Assembly (NCBI GenBank): GCA_017979445.1
Contig: CM030711.1
Coordinates: 3,224,001-3,288,000, forward strand
Source of the DNA: Akebia trifoliata
Lineage: Eukaryota; Streptophyta; Magnoliopsida; Ranunculales; Lardizabalaceae
Direction: 5' to 3'
Length of the DNA: 64,000 nucleotides
Shown here: positions 62,400-64,000 of the stretch, piece by piece
Layout of the letters: every line of letters starts with the position of its first letter
Position numbering within the stretch: the first letter of the stretch is position 1
Program-made: the position numbers and the translations under genes
The notes under the pieces: model-generated
The model's database searches: none
The model's input: only the letters and a program-made list of their open reading frames with translations
What the model was told of the DNA's origin: nothing

Positions 62400-62780
62400 T
62401 ACAGGTATTTAAAGCTTATGAAAAACTCCCACGAGAGAAAAGGAGGCCGCACTGAGAAACCCTAGTGTAGGGTTTTCTTTTCGTTTTCTCTGGTGAGTTC
62501 CCCTTCTCTTGTCGTCCATTTAACATAGAAACCCTAGAAATTTCAAGGGTTTTCGATTTAGATCTCTTAACTGGAACATCAGATCTATTAAAATTTATCA
62601 TAGAAAGCCTGGATTTCGCAGCAAAGCAAGTTTTGAAACGATTTCTGTGAATAAGTTCCACGCAGATAGAAAATCTGGTTTTTCTCATTCTGTTATCTTC
62701 ATCTGAGGTTTGCTGATTCTTGATTGTTTGATTTCGGAGACAGGAGATTGATCTGTAGAGGAACCGCAGAATTTGTAACG
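62400..62780 (+). promoter_or_regulatory. Promoter and 5' leader with telo-box-like motifs
   Basis: A TATA-like TATTTAAA at 62,406 is followed by a leader containing AAACCCTAG at 62,458 and 62,530, each followed by a near-inverted AGGGTTTT. Such telo-box-like motifs are common near the start of plant ribosomal-protein genes. No long ORF is on the plus strand here; the minus-strand frames are shadows. The transcription start is inferred at about 62,440. Confidence 0.5.
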
Positions 62781-62785
62781 ATGAG
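62781..62785 (+). CDS. Five-base first coding exon (ATGAG) of a gene that continues beyond the window
   Basis: After a leader of about 340 bp there is ATGAG directly followed by GTACTAAT, a plausible splice donor at 62,786. The next good acceptor in a pyrimidine-rich context (TTCTTCCTTTGTAG) ends exactly at base 64,000, so exon 2 would begin just outside the window. The codon split AG/N allows residue 2 to be serine or arginine. Two AAACCCTAG boxes in the leader are typical of ribosomal-protein and translation genes. In Arabidopsis the gene next to TMN5 encodes ribosomal protein L10a, whose protein starts M-S-K; that identity is only inference from gene order and leader type. No downstream coding sequence is visible. 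Confidence 0.4.
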
Positions 62786-63479
62786 GTACTAATTCCTTCA
62801 AATTTTTATATTGATTCGTTATCTTGATGTTAGTTCTCTGTGATGTTTTAGTCTGAGATGCATTTTTTAAAGTTCTCAATGGTTTTAAAACTAGACAATT
62901 TTTTTCATGTTCCAAGGTTTTGGGGTGTTTTCTTGCGTAGTGTGAAATGGTTTTCTTAAGTGATTCTGTAGCTTATGTTTGTTTTAAATTTCTAAGTTAG
63001 ACTAATTGGGTTATATTTGATATGGAAACCGAAGATTGTATCATGAGTGGATTGAATCATTTGGTTAAGTTTGAAGGTAGTTATATTTAAATCTCAAAGA
63101 GGTGAAGATCAAGGTTGATCTATTTGTAATTGGAAATAAGTGTTTTAGTAATGTTGGGGAGTCGCTTATGTTTTCTTTACTGTCATAGATTGGGAAGGAA
63201 AAAAACCTTAATTGTGTTTATTGTTTAGTGACATAGTGGTGAATCCGCATTTGCTCAAAACCTTTGTAGATCAAGGGGATTCTTGAGTTGAATTGCTCCA
63301 TGAGTGTCATGGCATTTTATTGAGAACTCAATAGGAAAATTGAGAGAGACACTCCTTGTTCCTGTTATGCACTATCGGCTATCAGCAACTATATTGTTAT
63401 CTACTTTGTATGTGAAATTAGAAATGGGTTCCTGTGCTATAAAAAAATTGTGTTGCCTAAACCTTATATGTTAGTATGA

Positions 63480-63745
63480 TGATCAGAGCTCTCTGTTATT
63501 GGGTCACGAGGGAGCGTATCTCTAATATCATAAGTGTTCAGATAAGGGTAATCTGTTTCGTGGGCCACTTGCCCAAATTTTCTTTCTGTCCAATTTTTAG
63601 AGGATTCTTCTTTGAGGACTTTCATGTATATTGGGTTGGGTTTGTAATCTAATTCCTTTGTATTCTTCTTTGCAGTCCTTTGTACTTGGGCTGGTTTCCT
63701 CAACCGCCTTTCTGTTTTGTTTTAATGAAATTTATACTTACAAAA
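63480..63745 (+). mobile_element. LINE-like 3' end fragment in the intron at the window end
   Basis: CCTTTGTACTTGGGCTGG, then TTTTAATGAAATTTATACTTAC and an A7 run. Same layout as at 58,095, truncated. Confidence 0.45.
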
Positions 63746-64000
63746 AAAGTTAAGTTTTCTCAATAGTTGTTAGGTATGTGGAATGCCCATCCAAGAAGTG
63801 GTCTTCTGGGGATTAATGAGTTGGTAGGCTTTTCTACATGATTTTTGGTTACAGCTCATGCACCTTGATGGGGCTCCGAACTGCTCAAATATATATATTT
63901 ATTTAAAACATTTTTGTTTTCCCCAAAATCTATTATATTTCCTTACTAATCAAGTTATTGATTCACGACTCACTCCATTGCATTTTTTCTTCCTTTGTAG

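Noticed and set aside
62416..62915. Two minus-strand frames of 90 and 76 codons
   Set aside because: They overlap a plausible plus-strand promoter and leader and show no domains.

Overview
This is nuclear DNA from a flowering plant. Five plant-type genes with GT-AG introns sit in AT-rich sequence that is full of degenerate transposable elements. Codon use and composition are unlike grasses; I cannot name the species. About 5 kb of protein-coding exon is spread over 64 kb.

Layout. 1-15,400: no gene; nested repeats (two diverged copies of a ~4 kb block plus a partial third copy, hAT-like, PIF/Harbinger-like and Mutator-like non-autonomous elements, hairpin elements, simple repeats). 15,409-22,402 (minus): a 12-exon TGA-type bZIP transcription factor, closest in my recollection to TGA9. 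22,403-29,203: intergenic, with hAT-like elements. 29,204-38,209 (minus): an IscA-type iron-sulfur assembly factor of 137 residues with an 8.0 kb first intron holding a probable solo LTR. 40,873-45,375 (plus): a transmembrane 9 superfamily protein of the TMN5 type with a C-terminal K-x-E Golgi signal. 47,581-58,873 (plus): the 71-residue cytochrome bc1 complex subunit 9, whose 8.8 kb first intron holds an inverted Copia-like repeat cluster into which a very young Ty3/Gypsy element (51,871-55,902) inserted. 62,400-64,000 (plus): promoter, 5' UTR and the five-base coding start (ATGAG) of a further gene; its first intron runs to the last base of the window.

The genes are independent housekeeping or regulatory loci, not a pathway: anther/defence transcription (TGA9), organellar Fe-S cluster assembly (ISCA1), Golgi/endosome membrane traffic (TMN5) and mitochondrial respiration (QCR9). 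TGA9 followed by TMN5 and then a gene that looks like a ribosomal-protein gene recalls Arabidopsis chromosome 1 (At1g08320, At1g08350, At1g08360), which suggests conserved microsynteny.

I found no new biological system. The best signals are the young, coding-damaged Gypsy element; several transposons with exact target-site duplications, some with an empty paralogous site in the same window; the nested element structures; and two small organelle-protein genes carrying introns of 8-9 kb.
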